Assembly: GCF_900101605.1 (NCBI RefSeq)
Contig: NZ_FMUR01000008.1
Coordinates: forward strand, 122,122 to 186,121
DNA: 64,000 nt
Reading direction: 5' to 3'
DNA from: Butyrivibrio hungatei
GTDB taxonomy: Bacteria > Bacillota > Clostridia > Lachnospirales > Lachnospiraceae
The first letter of the stretch is position 1; each line of letters begins with the position of its first letter. Below are positions 17,011 to 25,966 of the stretch, piece after piece. The position numbers and the translations under genes are program-made. A model generated the notes under the pieces. The model was not told the origin of the DNA. It saw only the letters and a program-made list of their open reading frames with translations, and made no database searches.

Positions 17011-18807
17011 TCACACGTCCGCTATCTTTTTCACTTCCTCAAGCGCATTCAAAAAAGCCTGTGCAACTTTGGGATCGAAATGAGTGCCGGAACTTTCTTT
17101 AATTATCTTAATTGCTTCATCAAACGGGAAAGCTTTCTTGTAGCTTCTCTCCGAGATAAGCGCATCAAACACATCGGCTACCGCCATGATCCTTGCTGAA
17201 AGAGGAATCTCTTCTCCCTTAAGTCCCATGGGATATCCCGTACCGTCCCATCTCTCATGATGGTACATCGCAAGATTCTTGGCTTCTTTCAGATATCCTG
17301 CGTCCTGCTCGGGAAGATTGCTCATGACTTTATCAATGATCATAGCACCTTCCTTGGAATGTGTCTTCATAACCGTAAACTCTTCGGGTGTAAGTTTGCC
17401 CGGCTTGTTGAGGAAATTATCAGAAATACTGATCTTGCCGACATCGTGAAGCGGAGCCGAATGATAAACGTCCGAAACAAACTGCGGTGTCAAAAGATCT
17501 GTATAAATGCCCTCTTTTATCATCTCATTCATGATGATCTTGGTATATTCCGCCGTATTCTTAACATGCTCACCCGTGCTCTGATCCCTACTCTCAACGA
17601 GATCGGCAAGAGCATAGATGATCGAGTTCTGAAGTGCCGTAATTGTCTCGTTTCTGCTCTTTAGCGCCTGAACAGAAGCAACATGCGCCTCTATCATCTT
17701 AAGAAACGCACCGTACATGTTCTCAATCTCATCGCCTGTCCTGATCTTGATCTCATCAAACATCTTGGCAGACTTTTCAAGTTTCTCCTCATCGCCGTCG
17801 GAAAACCGCGACGAGGTGAGTGCCATCGTATTTATCGGAAGTATCAGATGGTACTCCGCCATATAGATACCTACACCGAGAATGAATATATATAATCCGA
17901 TGAAAAGAGAAATCTGCCTTGTAGCAAATTTAAAAACCTCTCTTCCCGTCTCTTCTTCCGAGTACGGTGATATTCCGGAAAGGTCAACGCCCGAATAACT
18001 GCCTATTTCCTGCGCAATATGGACAGTATTTTTTCCCGTCTGAATGATTGCATCCCTAAACAGCAAGGTACTGATAAAGATAGCGCAAAATGCGACAAGC
18101 CCCGTTGCAAGAGTAAGAAGGATAACAACCTTAAGTCTAAGCGATATTCGGCGGCTCTTTGCATTTCTCATAGTCTGTACGGTTTCACGCGTAAGTGGCG
18201 CCTGATGCCAATATTTCACATTTAATCTGTCGCGAACACGGGCAGGAATTATAAATGTGATCAAAAGAGCTATGAGCACGCTTATCATCTTATCCGCAAC
18301 ATCAACTATATAGTCGGCGATAAGCGCAGCCTGAAATGCTGACATCTTACCTGATTCATAAATTATCTTCAAAAAATTTAAGGACGCAGTCTCAGAGCCA
18401 AAGCCGTAGATTATACCTGTGAGGATCGCACCGAGCACACCTCCGACAAAGCCATATATAAGTACTGCCAGAATAATCTTATAGAAATCTTTGAACCACT
18501 TTTTTTCATAAAAGACAGTGGTAAGTATAGCGATAAGAACATTTATCATGCTGTAGGAAATCGCTACGGAATCGGTAAAAATACTGTTTAAGAATGAACT
18601 GAAGAAACCGACAAATATGCCGGGAAGAAATCCTCCCAGCATAGATACGGTCATTGTACCTACAGAATCCAGATACAGCGGAATTTCGAAGTGACCGACA
18701 AACTTACTTCCACAAATGTTCATCATTATTCCGCCAAATACCATTAATGCAAGATAAACTCCTCTTGTTCCGGAATTATCTTTTCGATCATCAACTATGT
18801 TTACCAT
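17011..18807 (-). CDS. Membrane HD-GYP phosphodiesterase with ECF-like sensor
   Basis: A 598-residue membrane protein. Residues 15-190 form about six membrane segments resembling the substrate-binding (S) component of ECF vitamin transporters. A second pair of membrane segments at about 230-252 and 300-320 is followed by a HAMP-like stretch to about 380. The HD-GYP domain spans 400-590 with HDVGK near 455, HSKEG near 488, HHERWDGTGYP near 521-531 and DVFDALISERSYKK near 550, the complete catalytic set that hydrolyses c-di-GMP. It probably links ligand binding at the membrane to c-di-GMP breakdown. First gene of a run with aroK and the SNF2 helicase. Confidence 0.88.
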   Translation of the reverse strand: MVNIVDDRKDNSGTRGVYLALMVFGGIMMNICGSKFVGHFEIPLYLDSVGTMTVSMLGGFLPGIFVGFFSSFLNSIFTDSVAISYSMINVLIAILTTVFYEKKWFKDFYKIILAVLIYGFVGGVLGAILTGIIYGFGSETASLNFLKIIYESGKMSAFQAALIADYIVDVADKMISVLIALLITFIIPARVRDRLNVKYWHQAPLTRETVQTMRNAKSRRISLRLKVVILLTLATGLVAFCAIFISTLLFRDAIIQTGKNTVHIAQEIGSYSGVDLSGISPYSEEETGREVFKFATRQISLFIGLYIFILGVGIYMAEYHLILPINTMALTSSRFSDGDEEKLEKSAKMFDEIKIRTGDEIENMYGAFLKMIEAHVASVQALKSRNETITALQNSIIYALADLVESRDQSTGEHVKNTAEYTKIIMNEMIKEGIYTDLLTPQFVSDVYHSAPLHDVGKISISDNFLNKPGKLTPEEFTVMKTHSKEGAMIIDKVMSNLPEQDAGYLKEAKNLAMYHHERWDGTGYPMGLKGEEIPLSARIMAVADVFDALISERSYKKAFPFDEAIKIIKESSGTHFDPKVAQAFLNALEEVKKIADV

Positions 18808-18902
18808 ATCATCCTCGTATAGGTATATTATTAACTAAAAAACGTTTCTATTTATAATTTAGCACATATTTTTTAAACGTGATAGTTTGATCCTTATATT
18901 AC

Positions 18903-19340
18903 TTATTGATTATCCTCCAAATCATCCATGTCATCGGAATCAAAACCTATATTCTGCATGCTTACGGTCTTGCGACGGATCCTTGCGGCCTCGGAAGCGT
19001 GAAGAAGGAAATCCTTAATCTCGCGGCCGTGCTTGATATTCTTCATAACAATTGTCTTATCCGTAACATCGGAAGTAAAGCATGTGATCGTTGACAGCCC
19101 AAATAATCTCTGCATGAGCGTTCTTGTTATCTCAACATCAGATACTTTGTACATATAACAGTCGTTTTCGCGCACTGTCAAAAAACCTTTGATGATCGTA
19201 AGGTCATTGTCTCTGAGTTCATATTTTGTAAAAGTCCACGGAAGCCCAAAGAGCAAAAGTCTTTGCGTCTCTTTGTAACGAATTTCTCCTTTGGTGCTCA
19301 TAGACTCTTTATACTGTTCCGGATTTAAGATTTTTGCCAT
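18903..19340 (-). CDS. Bacterial PH-domain protein
   Basis: A 145-residue soluble protein. Residues 20-110 have the alternating pattern of the bacterial PH (bPH2, YdbT-like) domain: TKYELRDNDLTIIKGFLTVRENDCYMYKVSDVEI then TLMQRLFG and a strand-rich half containing CFTSDVTDKTIVM. A final helix and an acidic tail (DSDDMDDLEDN) follow. Unlike YdbT it has no membrane segment. Ligand unknown; many such proteins act in envelope stress, which is not shown here. A clear AAGGAGAG site precedes the start. The gene stands alone. Confidence 0.7.
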   Translation of the reverse strand: MAKILNPEQYKESMSTKGEIRYKETQRLLLFGLPWTFTKYELRDNDLTIIKGFLTVRENDCYMYKVSDVEITRTLMQRLFGLSTITCFTSDVTDKTIVMKNIKHGREIKDFLLHASEAARIRRKTVSMQNIGFDSDDMDDLEDNQ

Positions 19341-19421
19341 ATTCTCTCTCCTTGAATAAATGAAATGTTACCATTTCAATTTACGCTTTTTTTCATTGGA
19401 GGTCAAATAGACTCCTCCGAA

Positions 19422-19446
19422 CAAAGAGTTGCTTTGCAACTCTTTG
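19422..19446. repeat. Perfect hairpin after the Dxs-like gene
   Basis: CAAAGAGTTGC and GCAACTCTTTG form an 11-bp stem with a 3-base loop but no T-run on the minus strand. The adjoining GGAGGTC/GACTCC and CGAACAAAG resemble the GTTC hairpin repeats seen near tpiA and in the trp leader. Confidence 0.5.
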
Positions 19447-19456
19447 CACACCTGCC

Positions 19457-21226
19457 TCAGATTTTCATGATACTTGTAACATCCTCAAGTATGCACTCGG
19501 GAGTAATTCTGCTCTCCAAAAGCGCATCTTTGGCGCTCATTCCGTCATAGAACTTCTTGATAAAGCCGTAGTTAAGAACTTTTACATCTTTACCGCCAAG
19601 ATATGACGCAATCTTCTGACCGAAACCACCTTCAAGAATACCGTCCTCAAGCGTAACGATCACATCATGATCTGCACAGAGTTTATCTAACAGTTCTCTG
19701 TCGATGCCTGATGCAAATCTCGGATTGATGAGTGTAGCTTTTTTACCTGTCTTTTCCTCTATAAGCTTAGCTGTCTGAACACCTATATTGAAGAAATCAC
19801 CAAGAGCAAGGATTGCTGTTTTCTCACCTTCTTCGCAAACCTGGTACTTGTCTGTCTTATCATAATTACTGTCCACAGGATAGATCATGCTGTTAACTCC
19901 GTCGCAGGGAACAGCGATTATAGTCGGATGGTCGCTTTGCTCAATGCTGTACTCAAGCATTGCAAGGAACTCCTCTTTGCTTGTGGGTGAAAGATACGTA
20001 ACGCCGGGAATGTTAGTGAACATGCCCATCGCTGAAATTCCGATATGTGTTGCATCGCCCATTCCATAAATGGATGTCGAGAAAAGAACTGTTGTAACGG
20101 CGTTTCCGTTAAGGCTGACATCCTGAGTCATCTGATCGTAGACTCTCTGTGCAAATGTAGCGTTGGTCACAAATACAGGTTTTCCGCCATTCTTTGCAAT
20201 ACCTGAACACATAGCAACTGCCTGCTCTTCGGCAATTCCTACATCGACGTAGTTTTTACCCATCTTGTTTCTCACATCCTGCTCGAGTCCGACAGCACCC
20301 GGAACAGCCGCAGTCATGCAGACAACGCTTTTATCCTTCTCAATCTTATCAAGCATATATTTTCCGAATATATCCTGATATGATTCACCGTTTCCGAAAC
20401 TTACGCGTTCTCCCGTCTCTCTGTTAAAAGGCATGGAATAATGCCACTCTTCCTTGTTCTTCTCGGCAAGAGCATATCCCTTTCCCTTCTGCGTATGAAC
20501 ATGAAGGACAATAGGATGATCGATATCTTTAACTTCGTTTAATGCCTTGATGAGCGTCTCGATGTCATTGCCCTCTTCAACATATTTGTAATCAAGCCCC
20601 ATTGCCTTGAAGAGATTTACTTCACATGTTCCGCCGCTCTTTCGAAGCTGTTCAAGATTCTTGTAAAGTCCGCCGTGATTCTCGGCGATAGACTGTTCAT
20701 TGTCATTTACAACGATGATAAGGTTAGTGTCCATCTCACCTGCAAAGTCGATACCTTCAAGTGCTTCGCCACCGCTAAGTGAGCCGTCACCGATTATCGC
20801 AACGACATTTCCTTTTTTACCCGAAATATCTCTTCCCTTGGCAAGGCCTGTCGCAAGGCTCACTGAAGTAGATGTATGACCGATATAGAACATATCATGC
20901 TCTGACTCTCTGGGATTGGTAAATCCGCACACATCTCCAAAATGCGCATCATCTGTATATGCGATAGATCTTCCGGTCAACATCTTGTGCGTATAGGTCT
21001 GGTGTGCAACGTCAAAAACAAACTGATCCTTAGGCGAATCAAAGACATAGTGAAGCGCGATAGTAAGTTCCACCGCTCCGAAGTTCGGTCCGAAATGCCC
21101 TCCGATCTTGGTTGTTCTGTTAAAAAGAGCTTCTCTTACCTCGGCTGCAAGCTCTTTAAGTTCATCCTGCGAAAGCTTTTTTACATCCTCAGGTCCTCTT
21201 ATATTGCTAAGTAACTTATAATCCAT
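19457..21226 (-). CDS. dxs: 1-deoxy-D-xylulose-5-phosphate synthase, divergent
   Basis: A 589-residue thiamine-diphosphate enzyme of the transketolase superfamily, closest to Dxs, which makes deoxyxylulose phosphate for isoprenoid and thiamine synthesis. Seen: FDVAHQTYTHKMLTGR near 70-85, GHTSTSVSLATGLA, the ThDP-binding GDGSLSGGEALEGIDFAG near 145 with NDNEQSI downstream, KGKGYALAEKN near 255, and DVGIAEEQAVAMCSGIAKNGG near 335 carrying the catalytic glutamate. It is about 30 residues shorter than ordinary Dxs, and the usual DVGHQ and DGPTHQG stretches read DVAHQ and DATHIG. It may be a paralogue with shifted function, with a standard Dxs elsewhere. Confidence 0.75.
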   Translation of the reverse strand: MDYKLLSNIRGPEDVKKLSQDELKELAAEVREALFNRTTKIGGHFGPNFGAVELTIALHYVFDSPKDQFVFDVAHQTYTHKMLTGRSIAYTDDAHFGDVCGFTNPRESEHDMFYIGHTSTSVSLATGLAKGRDISGKKGNVVAIIGDGSLSGGEALEGIDFAGEMDTNLIIVVNDNEQSIAENHGGLYKNLEQLRKSGGTCEVNLFKAMGLDYKYVEEGNDIETLIKALNEVKDIDHPIVLHVHTQKGKGYALAEKNKEEWHYSMPFNRETGERVSFGNGESYQDIFGKYMLDKIEKDKSVVCMTAAVPGAVGLEQDVRNKMGKNYVDVGIAEEQAVAMCSGIAKNGGKPVFVTNATFAQRVYDQMTQDVSLNGNAVTTVLFSTSIYGMGDATHIGISAMGMFTNIPGVTYLSPTSKEEFLAMLEYSIEQSDHPTIIAVPCDGVNSMIYPVDSNYDKTDKYQVCEEGEKTAILALGDFFNIGVQTAKLIEEKTGKKATLINPRFASGIDRELLDKLCADHDVIVTLEDGILEGGFGQKIASYLGGKDVKVLNYGFIKKFYDGMSAKDALLESRITPECILEDVTSIMKI

Positions 21227-21443
21227 AATGTATCCTTTCCGATTGCTTATTTAACAACAATCTCGTGCTTTGACACTTTGTTCATGATAAACCTGTACTG
21301 ATATCACGAAACGTTATACCGAATTATATTGCACAAAGCGCCATATATTCATAGTGTTCAGCGCAATTCTGCAATATTATAAGACCTGATCCAAATACTT
21401 TCTAACTATTTTTTGTCTTTTATGCTATCAAATTTTGTCCCAT

Positions 21444-22481
21444 CTATTCCAAGTGAAGTTTTATAAAATCCTCAAATCTTGGAAGAATCAAAAACAATGA
21501 TCCATATTGGCTTGCATTGACTATTCCTTTACGTTTTAGTCTATCCCGGTATACAGAAAACTTTGAAGTAGACATTCCCAATGCTTCTCTTATCAAAGTA
21601 ACATCTGTTTTATGCGACGTAGCCATTTCTCCCAATACTAATTTATCTGTTTCTGATAACTCGCTCCAAATCTTGTTGTACACATATTCATCAAGATATT
21701 GGTCATATTCAGGAAGAATGTCCTCCAGACTTTTATCTTTATTATTCCACATGAGATATCCTAAAAGCTGAAATGCATAAGAATATCCTTTGGTCAACTT
21801 GGCCATTTCTTCTGCTTTCTCTTGTTCACAGGAAAAGACCTGCTTGTACTTAGCTATCATTGCTGTATAATTCAAAGGTTCCAAAACAACCTTTGGCGCT
21901 CTGTACAAAAAAGTCAGAGACTTTTCGTTTTGCAAATTATAGATATTCTCGTAAAGCCCTGTCATAAGCAAGTATACCGGATATTCCTTTCTCAGCAGGA
22001 TCTGGAATGCTGCTGAGAATACTCTGATATTATCGTTTTTTGTCACTTCATCTATGGTTATAAGGATTTTTTTCCCGGATTTCTTAACATGCTCCAGCAT
22101 CTTGTCAATAGCTATTTCAATATCATTAACCGGAGCGGAATTTTCCAAAGTAACACCTAGCCCCAATGCAGAAAAGTCCAACTTCGCCTTCAAAAACAAG
22201 GCATGCAGATCAGGTATTGAATATAACGAAGCTGCAAGCTTATCAAGCATATCCCTTTCCGGATTCAGTTCCACAGATATCCATTGTTTGTCCTGCGTGA
22301 GCATAGAGGCTATGGTTGTCATCATAACAGTCTTCCCTGCACCTCTTACTCCTGTTATCATATAGACCTGGCTTGAAGGATTTTCACCCTTAAAATCGTC
22401 TAAGATCTGATTTGTCTGAGTAATTCTTGAAATAAATTCAGATGGTTTTTTCCCAAAAGATAATGTGAAAGGATTCCCCAT
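21444..22481 (-). CDS. AAA/Orc1-like ATPase with winged-helix end
   Basis: A 345-residue P-loop ATPase of the Orc1-/STAND-like group that is frequent in Lachnospiraceae. Walker A is GVRGAGKTVM near 43-52, Walker B ILITIDEV near 138, followed by a sensor-like LLMTGLYENI near 174. The C-terminal 80 residues (from about 265, SETDKLVLGEMA) fit a winged helix: TLIREALGMSTSKFSVYRDRLKRKGIV. Soluble. Such proteins commonly serve as stand-alone regulators or parts of defence or mobile loci; its target is unknown. Three copies of AGATATAAA lie in its promoter region and may be an operator. Confidence 0.75.
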   Translation of the reverse strand: MGNPFTLSFGKKPSEFISRITQTNQILDDFKGENPSSQVYMITGVRGAGKTVMMTTIASMLTQDKQWISVELNPERDMLDKLAASLYSIPDLHALFLKAKLDFSALGLGVTLENSAPVNDIEIAIDKMLEHVKKSGKKILITIDEVTKNDNIRVFSAAFQILLRKEYPVYLLMTGLYENIYNLQNEKSLTFLYRAPKVVLEPLNYTAMIAKYKQVFSCEQEKAEEMAKLTKGYSYAFQLLGYLMWNNKDKSLEDILPEYDQYLDEYVYNKIWSELSETDKLVLGEMATSHKTDVTLIREALGMSTSKFSVYRDRLKRKGIVNASQYGSLFLILPRFEDFIKLHLE

Positions 22482-22511
22482 TTTTATACCTCTTTATATA
22501 TGATGATGTCT

Positions 22512-22549
22512 TTTATATCTATGCTTATAATTTATATCTTTTTATATCT
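22512..22549 (-). promoter_or_regulatory. Triple AGATATAAA direct repeat upstream of the ATPase
   Basis: On the minus strand AGATATAAA occurs at 22541-22549, 22531-22539 and 22512-22520, within 70 bases of the ATPase start. Spacing of 10 and 19 bases is compatible with binding on one face of the helix. May equally be AT-rich promoter sequence. Confidence 0.35.
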
Positions 22550-22663
22550 TTAGTCAATTCCGGTACAGCTCGAGATAATTACGTCCTAAGCCACTATACC
22601 TTCTCTTCTTTTACCATCCGAAATATGTCAATCAAGCGTCTTGTTTTTACATATGCTTATGCT

Positions 22664-22819
22664 TTATCTTTTTTCCTTGTTTTTCCATAGTTCATATAAT
22701 AATGAAGCTACAATTATTCCTATCGCTCCTATATTTCCTACGATTTTGTTATCCATATGATTTGAGATAATGATTACTACAGAAAGTAAAAGTACAACAG
22801 ACACGTATATTGATTTCAT
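22664..22819 (-). CDS. 51-residue membrane protein
   Basis: A short gene starting in an ATGA overlap with the stop of the 75-residue protein upstream. It has a hydrophobic segment at about 4-19 (IYVSVVLLLSVVIIIS), a short loop (NHMDNKIVG) and a second hydrophobic segment GAIGIIVASLLY, ending in a basic NKEKR tail. Translational coupling and clear membrane character support a real gene. No family recognised; likely a partner of the next small membrane protein. Confidence 0.55.
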   Translation of the reverse strand: MKSIYVSVVLLLSVVIIISNHMDNKIVGNIGAIGIIVASLLYELWKNKEKR

Positions 22820-23043
22820 TTTCTCTCCCTCCACTCTTTCATATCTTCAATGTTTCTGCCTTGACATATTCTTACAAAACTTGAAATTAGAATTATTACA
22901 CCCGGAAATAACAAGCTAAATAATACTCCCTCAAATACTTTAATTGGTGAATCCATAATTCCAAAGATATAAAAAACAAACAAAATACTCAAACACACTA
23001 TCAATGAGCAAACACCAACAATAATCATCCTTATTTTCACCAC
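22816..23043 (-). CDS. 75-residue two-helix membrane protein
   Basis: Two hydrophobic segments at about 5-29 and 41-60 separated by MDSPIKVFEG, followed by a charged tail (RNIEDMKEWRERK). A GGAGGAAG site lies before the start. Its stop overlaps the start of the 51-residue protein. It follows the nitrogenase-like operon terminator, so it has its own promoter. No family recognised. Confidence 0.6.
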   Translation of the reverse strand: MVKIRMIIVGVCSLIVCLSILFVFYIFGIMDSPIKVFEGVLFSLLFPGVIILISSFVRICQGRNIEDMKEWRERK

Positions 23044-23106
23044 GACGCTTCCTCCTTATTTCATCATATGCTCCGGTTACATTATCACATAATCCGAACC
23101 CCAAAG

Positions 23107-23152
23107 CAAAAACCGCTCCGCTACCGACACCACGGTAACAGAACGGTTTTTT
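23107..23152 (-). terminator. Terminator of the nitrogenase-like operon
   Basis: AACCGTTC...CGGAGCGGTT-type stem with an A-run on one side and T-run on the other; works leftwards and possibly both ways. Confidence 0.85.
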
Positions 23153-23154
23153 GA

Positions 23155-24444
23155 TTAGTTGTTGTCATAAATATCTTCCGTAAATGTAAGGCTTCCTCTG
23201 TAACCCGCATAGGTTCTGTTAAAAATGAGCCTTTCATTTATGGGGAATGCACCGAGGATGAACTGAATCTCTTTTTCAAGCGCAATTTCTCTCTCGTTGC
23301 TGCTTCCTACAAGAAGCGTTATCTCTTTTTCCTCCTCACGGATTGCCTTGTTGATCTCGTACTGATCCGTCAGGAAAAGAACTTTCGGAGGCTTTGCATA
23401 TTCAAGGTCCCGAATTTCTTTTTCTATCCTGTCCTTGTCCTCCTGTCTGAAGATTGGCTCGGATACTATCACCAGAACAGGTGTGAAGCTATAATCATTC
23501 GCAAGATATCTTGTGTATCCGACAGCACTGTTTGCATCTGCAACAACAGCAAATCTTTTCCAGCTCACAACACCGATTGACTGTCCCAGATAGCTGTAGA
23601 CGTAGTCCTCTTCCGCCTCGATCACATCCTCTACAAGTTTTTCATCAAGATTAAGTGCTTTCTGCACTGCTCTGATAAAATTAGTGGTATCTGTCGCGCC
23701 GACAAAGAGTCCCGGAATCCTGATACTTGGAACGCCGAATTTCTCCTCATACTTCTTGGCAGGCCCGTTGAAGAGCCACGGATTTACAATGATATTGAGC
23801 GCCGCACCGGAGCTCTTTTTAATATCTTCAATTCCCTGATGTTTGGTAAAAAAGGTATTGACCTTAAGTCCGAGCTTCGAAAGAATCCTATCGATCTCTT
23901 CAAGCGTGCCGCTCCAGAACGGATCGTGGTAAGGCACAATTCCAAAGATATTCACAAGCTTATCGTCCTTTGGAACATCTTTTTCAATAACCTTGTCTAT
24001 AAACGTATTCCAGATCACCTCATACCCGAGGTTACTGTCGCCTGCAAATCCGGGCGTATCAATCGCATAGACTTCATGCCCTTCTTCCCTGAATTTACTT
24101 GTGACGCTCTCGATATCATCTCCGATAATACCTGCGGTACATCCCGTCAGAACAAAAAAAGCGTCGGCATCCATTATGTCAATCGAGCCCTGTATTGTTG
24201 TTCTTAATTTATTAACTCCGCCGAATACAACTTCTTTTTCAAGCATGTTACTTGACGGGATCGACACTCCGCTCACAAAGCATGAATGTTTATGTCCCGA
24301 CTGTCCCTGATCTGCTGCCGTTGTCTGCATACAGCATCCGGGACCTGAATGTAATATCGGGCAGACTCTGTTTATCGCACCAAGAACGGCGTTGATTCCC
24401 GCAAGAACGCATCCGCCCTTAGGATTTTCCATAATATGTGACAT
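23155..24444 (-). CDS. Nitrogenase-like component 1, beta-type subunit
   Basis: A 429-residue NifK/NifD-superfamily protein. The three cysteines that hold the P-cluster side in NifK have counterparts: GGCVLAGI (Cys12), SGPGCC (Cys37/38) and LTGCTAGIIGDD (Cys102). The typical GVNKLRTTI and PYHDPFW stretches are also present. The start is placed at 24444, where TAATG overlaps the stop of the alpha-type gene, so translation is coupled. NifK itself is about 520 residues, so this is a compact version as in nitrogenase-like enzymes that reduce substrates other than N2. No nifH, nifB or nifEN is in the window. Substrate unknown. Confidence 0.85.
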   Translation of the reverse strand: MSHIMENPKGGCVLAGINAVLGAINRVCPILHSGPGCCMQTTAADQGQSGHKHSCFVSGVSIPSSNMLEKEVVFGGVNKLRTTIQGSIDIMDADAFFVLTGCTAGIIGDDIESVTSKFREEGHEVYAIDTPGFAGDSNLGYEVIWNTFIDKVIEKDVPKDDKLVNIFGIVPYHDPFWSGTLEEIDRILSKLGLKVNTFFTKHQGIEDIKKSSGAALNIIVNPWLFNGPAKKYEEKFGVPSIRIPGLFVGATDTTNFIRAVQKALNLDEKLVEDVIEAEEDYVYSYLGQSIGVVSWKRFAVVADANSAVGYTRYLANDYSFTPVLVIVSEPIFRQEDKDRIEKEIRDLEYAKPPKVLFLTDQYEINKAIREEEKEITLLVGSSNEREIALEKEIQFILGAFPINERLIFNRTYAGYRGSLTFTEDIYDNN

Positions 24445-25898
24445 TAATCTTCTCCCCCTAAAATATATTTGAACGCATTTTCTTTGTACCATGAATCCTT
24501 GTAAGGGAGTTTTACATGCTTTGCAAGTTTCCTGTTAAATCCCGGATTTTCAAGCTGATCCGCAATCTTGTTTCCAAGAAAAAAAAGTCCGTCATATCCC
24601 ATCGTAGGTCTTTTTCCGTCAAGAACGTGTGTTGTCGGAATTCCAAGCTTGGCCGCCCATTCGGGAACTCCTATAAATGCATCGGGTTTAAGTTTGTTCA
24701 AAAGATTAACCTGCTCAAACGGCTGCATGTTGGCAATATCAACCACAAAATTCTTGTGAATATCGTTAAGGTACTCTATGTCAACCTGCGCATCGGCGTC
24801 ATAGGTCGGTGTTTCAAGTCCAACAAGTTCCATGCCAAAATCATCTATAAGAGCTGCTGCCGCAAAAGACCTTCCTGTTCCTCCGCATATGAATACTCTT
24901 TTTCCCTTAAGTCTTTCCCTAAGTTCCGCCACAAGCGGTTCAATTCTCTTATGTTCGGAAGCGATGATCCGCTCAACTTCCTCTTCCTTGCCGATAACCT
25001 TAGCGATGCCTCTGTACCACTTATCGGTATTTCTTATTCCGATAGGCATTACGGTGTGTGAATAAGGTATCTCGTAGTCTTCCCAGAGAGTCTTCATAAA
25101 CTCATCCGCAAATACTTTACAGATAGATGTCGAAGCCTCCGCTGCAGGGATTCTTTTTATCTTTTCAAGAGAGCTGTAAAAAGGAATATAGTTGACCTTT
25201 GCACCCAAAAGATTTATCATTCGCTCCATTTCTTTCTGATCGGCGAAACTGACTGTCGTAGGAGCAAAAAGATTTATGAGTCCTTTTTCTTTTTCAACTT
25301 TCTCTTTTTTCAAAATATATTTATTGATCGAAATAAATGCCGCATCAAACCCGGACGCACAAACTTTAGATTTGAAGCCTTCGCAGTGTATCGGAACCAT
25401 TATAGTGTCAGGATAATCAGTCTGAAGATCCTGTGCTATCGCGTCAATATCGTCTCCAATGATACCTGATGCGCAGGAAGCATATATAAACGCAAGCTTC
25501 GGATTGTATCTCTCGACTGCTTTCTGAACAGCCTCTCTAAGCTTCTGCTCACCGCCAAATACTACACTCTTCTGATCTATATTTGTAACAATAAGTCTGG
25601 GATTTTTGACAACCTTGATTCCTCTGTGAATCTGTCCGACACGGTACATATCTACCGCCATGATCGCACATCCGACACACCCCTGCGGAGAATGTGAGAT
25701 AAAGACAGAATCCTCCAAAGACATAAGCGCCGCCATACTGTTTATCTGCTGACACTGCAGTCCCTGTGCAAAGCTCCTGTCTGCCCTTTTAAGACATCCC
25801 TTTTTGTAGTTTTCCGCAACTTCTTTTCCGGTTGTACCAAGATCGTTTATTCTTCCCGGGATGCTCTCCCTGACTCCCGAATACTGTATGTTTGGCAT
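24444..25898 (-). CDS. Nitrogenase-like component 1, alpha-type subunit
   Basis: A 484-residue NifD-superfamily protein. Cysteines equivalent to the P-cluster ligands are in GLQCQQ (Cys49), SPQGCVGC (Cys74) and YASCASGIIGDD (Cys142). A cysteine at 260 (STSICKVF) falls where NifD holds the FeMo-cofactor cysteine. The cofactor histidine position (PYHGFDG in NifD) reads PTMGYDG here, Met433. This combination points to a nitrogenase-like oxidoreductase with a different active-site cluster and not to N2 fixation. Start chosen at 25898 behind AGAGGTGAAG; the longer frame from 25955 runs through a hairpin. First gene of a two-gene operon. Confidence 0.85.
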   Translation of the reverse strand: MPNIQYSGVRESIPGRINDLGTTGKEVAENYKKGCLKRADRSFAQGLQCQQINSMAALMSLEDSVFISHSPQGCVGCAIMAVDMYRVGQIHRGIKVVKNPRLIVTNIDQKSVVFGGEQKLREAVQKAVERYNPKLAFIYASCASGIIGDDIDAIAQDLQTDYPDTIMVPIHCEGFKSKVCASGFDAAFISINKYILKKEKVEKEKGLINLFAPTTVSFADQKEMERMINLLGAKVNYIPFYSSLEKIKRIPAAEASTSICKVFADEFMKTLWEDYEIPYSHTVMPIGIRNTDKWYRGIAKVIGKEEEVERIIASEHKRIEPLVAELRERLKGKRVFICGGTGRSFAAAALIDDFGMELVGLETPTYDADAQVDIEYLNDIHKNFVVDIANMQPFEQVNLLNKLKPDAFIGVPEWAAKLGIPTTHVLDGKRPTMGYDGLFFLGNKIADQLENPGFNRKLAKHVKLPYKDSWYKENAFKYILGGED

Positions 25899-25935
25899 TT
25901 CTTCACCTCTCCCGAAAGATGCCGACATTTTATAG

Positions 25936-25966
25936 AAAAACCGGAGGTATATCATAACACCTCCGG
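25936..25966 (-). terminator. Terminator-like hairpin in the leader of the nitrogenase-like operon
   Basis: CCGGAGGT and ACCTCCGG (25941-25966) form a stem followed by TTTTT on the minus strand, about 40 bases before the alpha-subunit start and inside its leader. Just upstream, CCGGAAAGCCGG and GCATC/GATGC could pair alternatively. The arrangement suits transcription attenuation; no known riboswitch was recognised. Confidence 0.6.

Noticed and set aside
23155..25898. True nitrogenase for N2 fixation
   Set aside because: The cofactor histidine position is not histidine, the subunits are short, and nifH, nifB and nifEN are not nearby.
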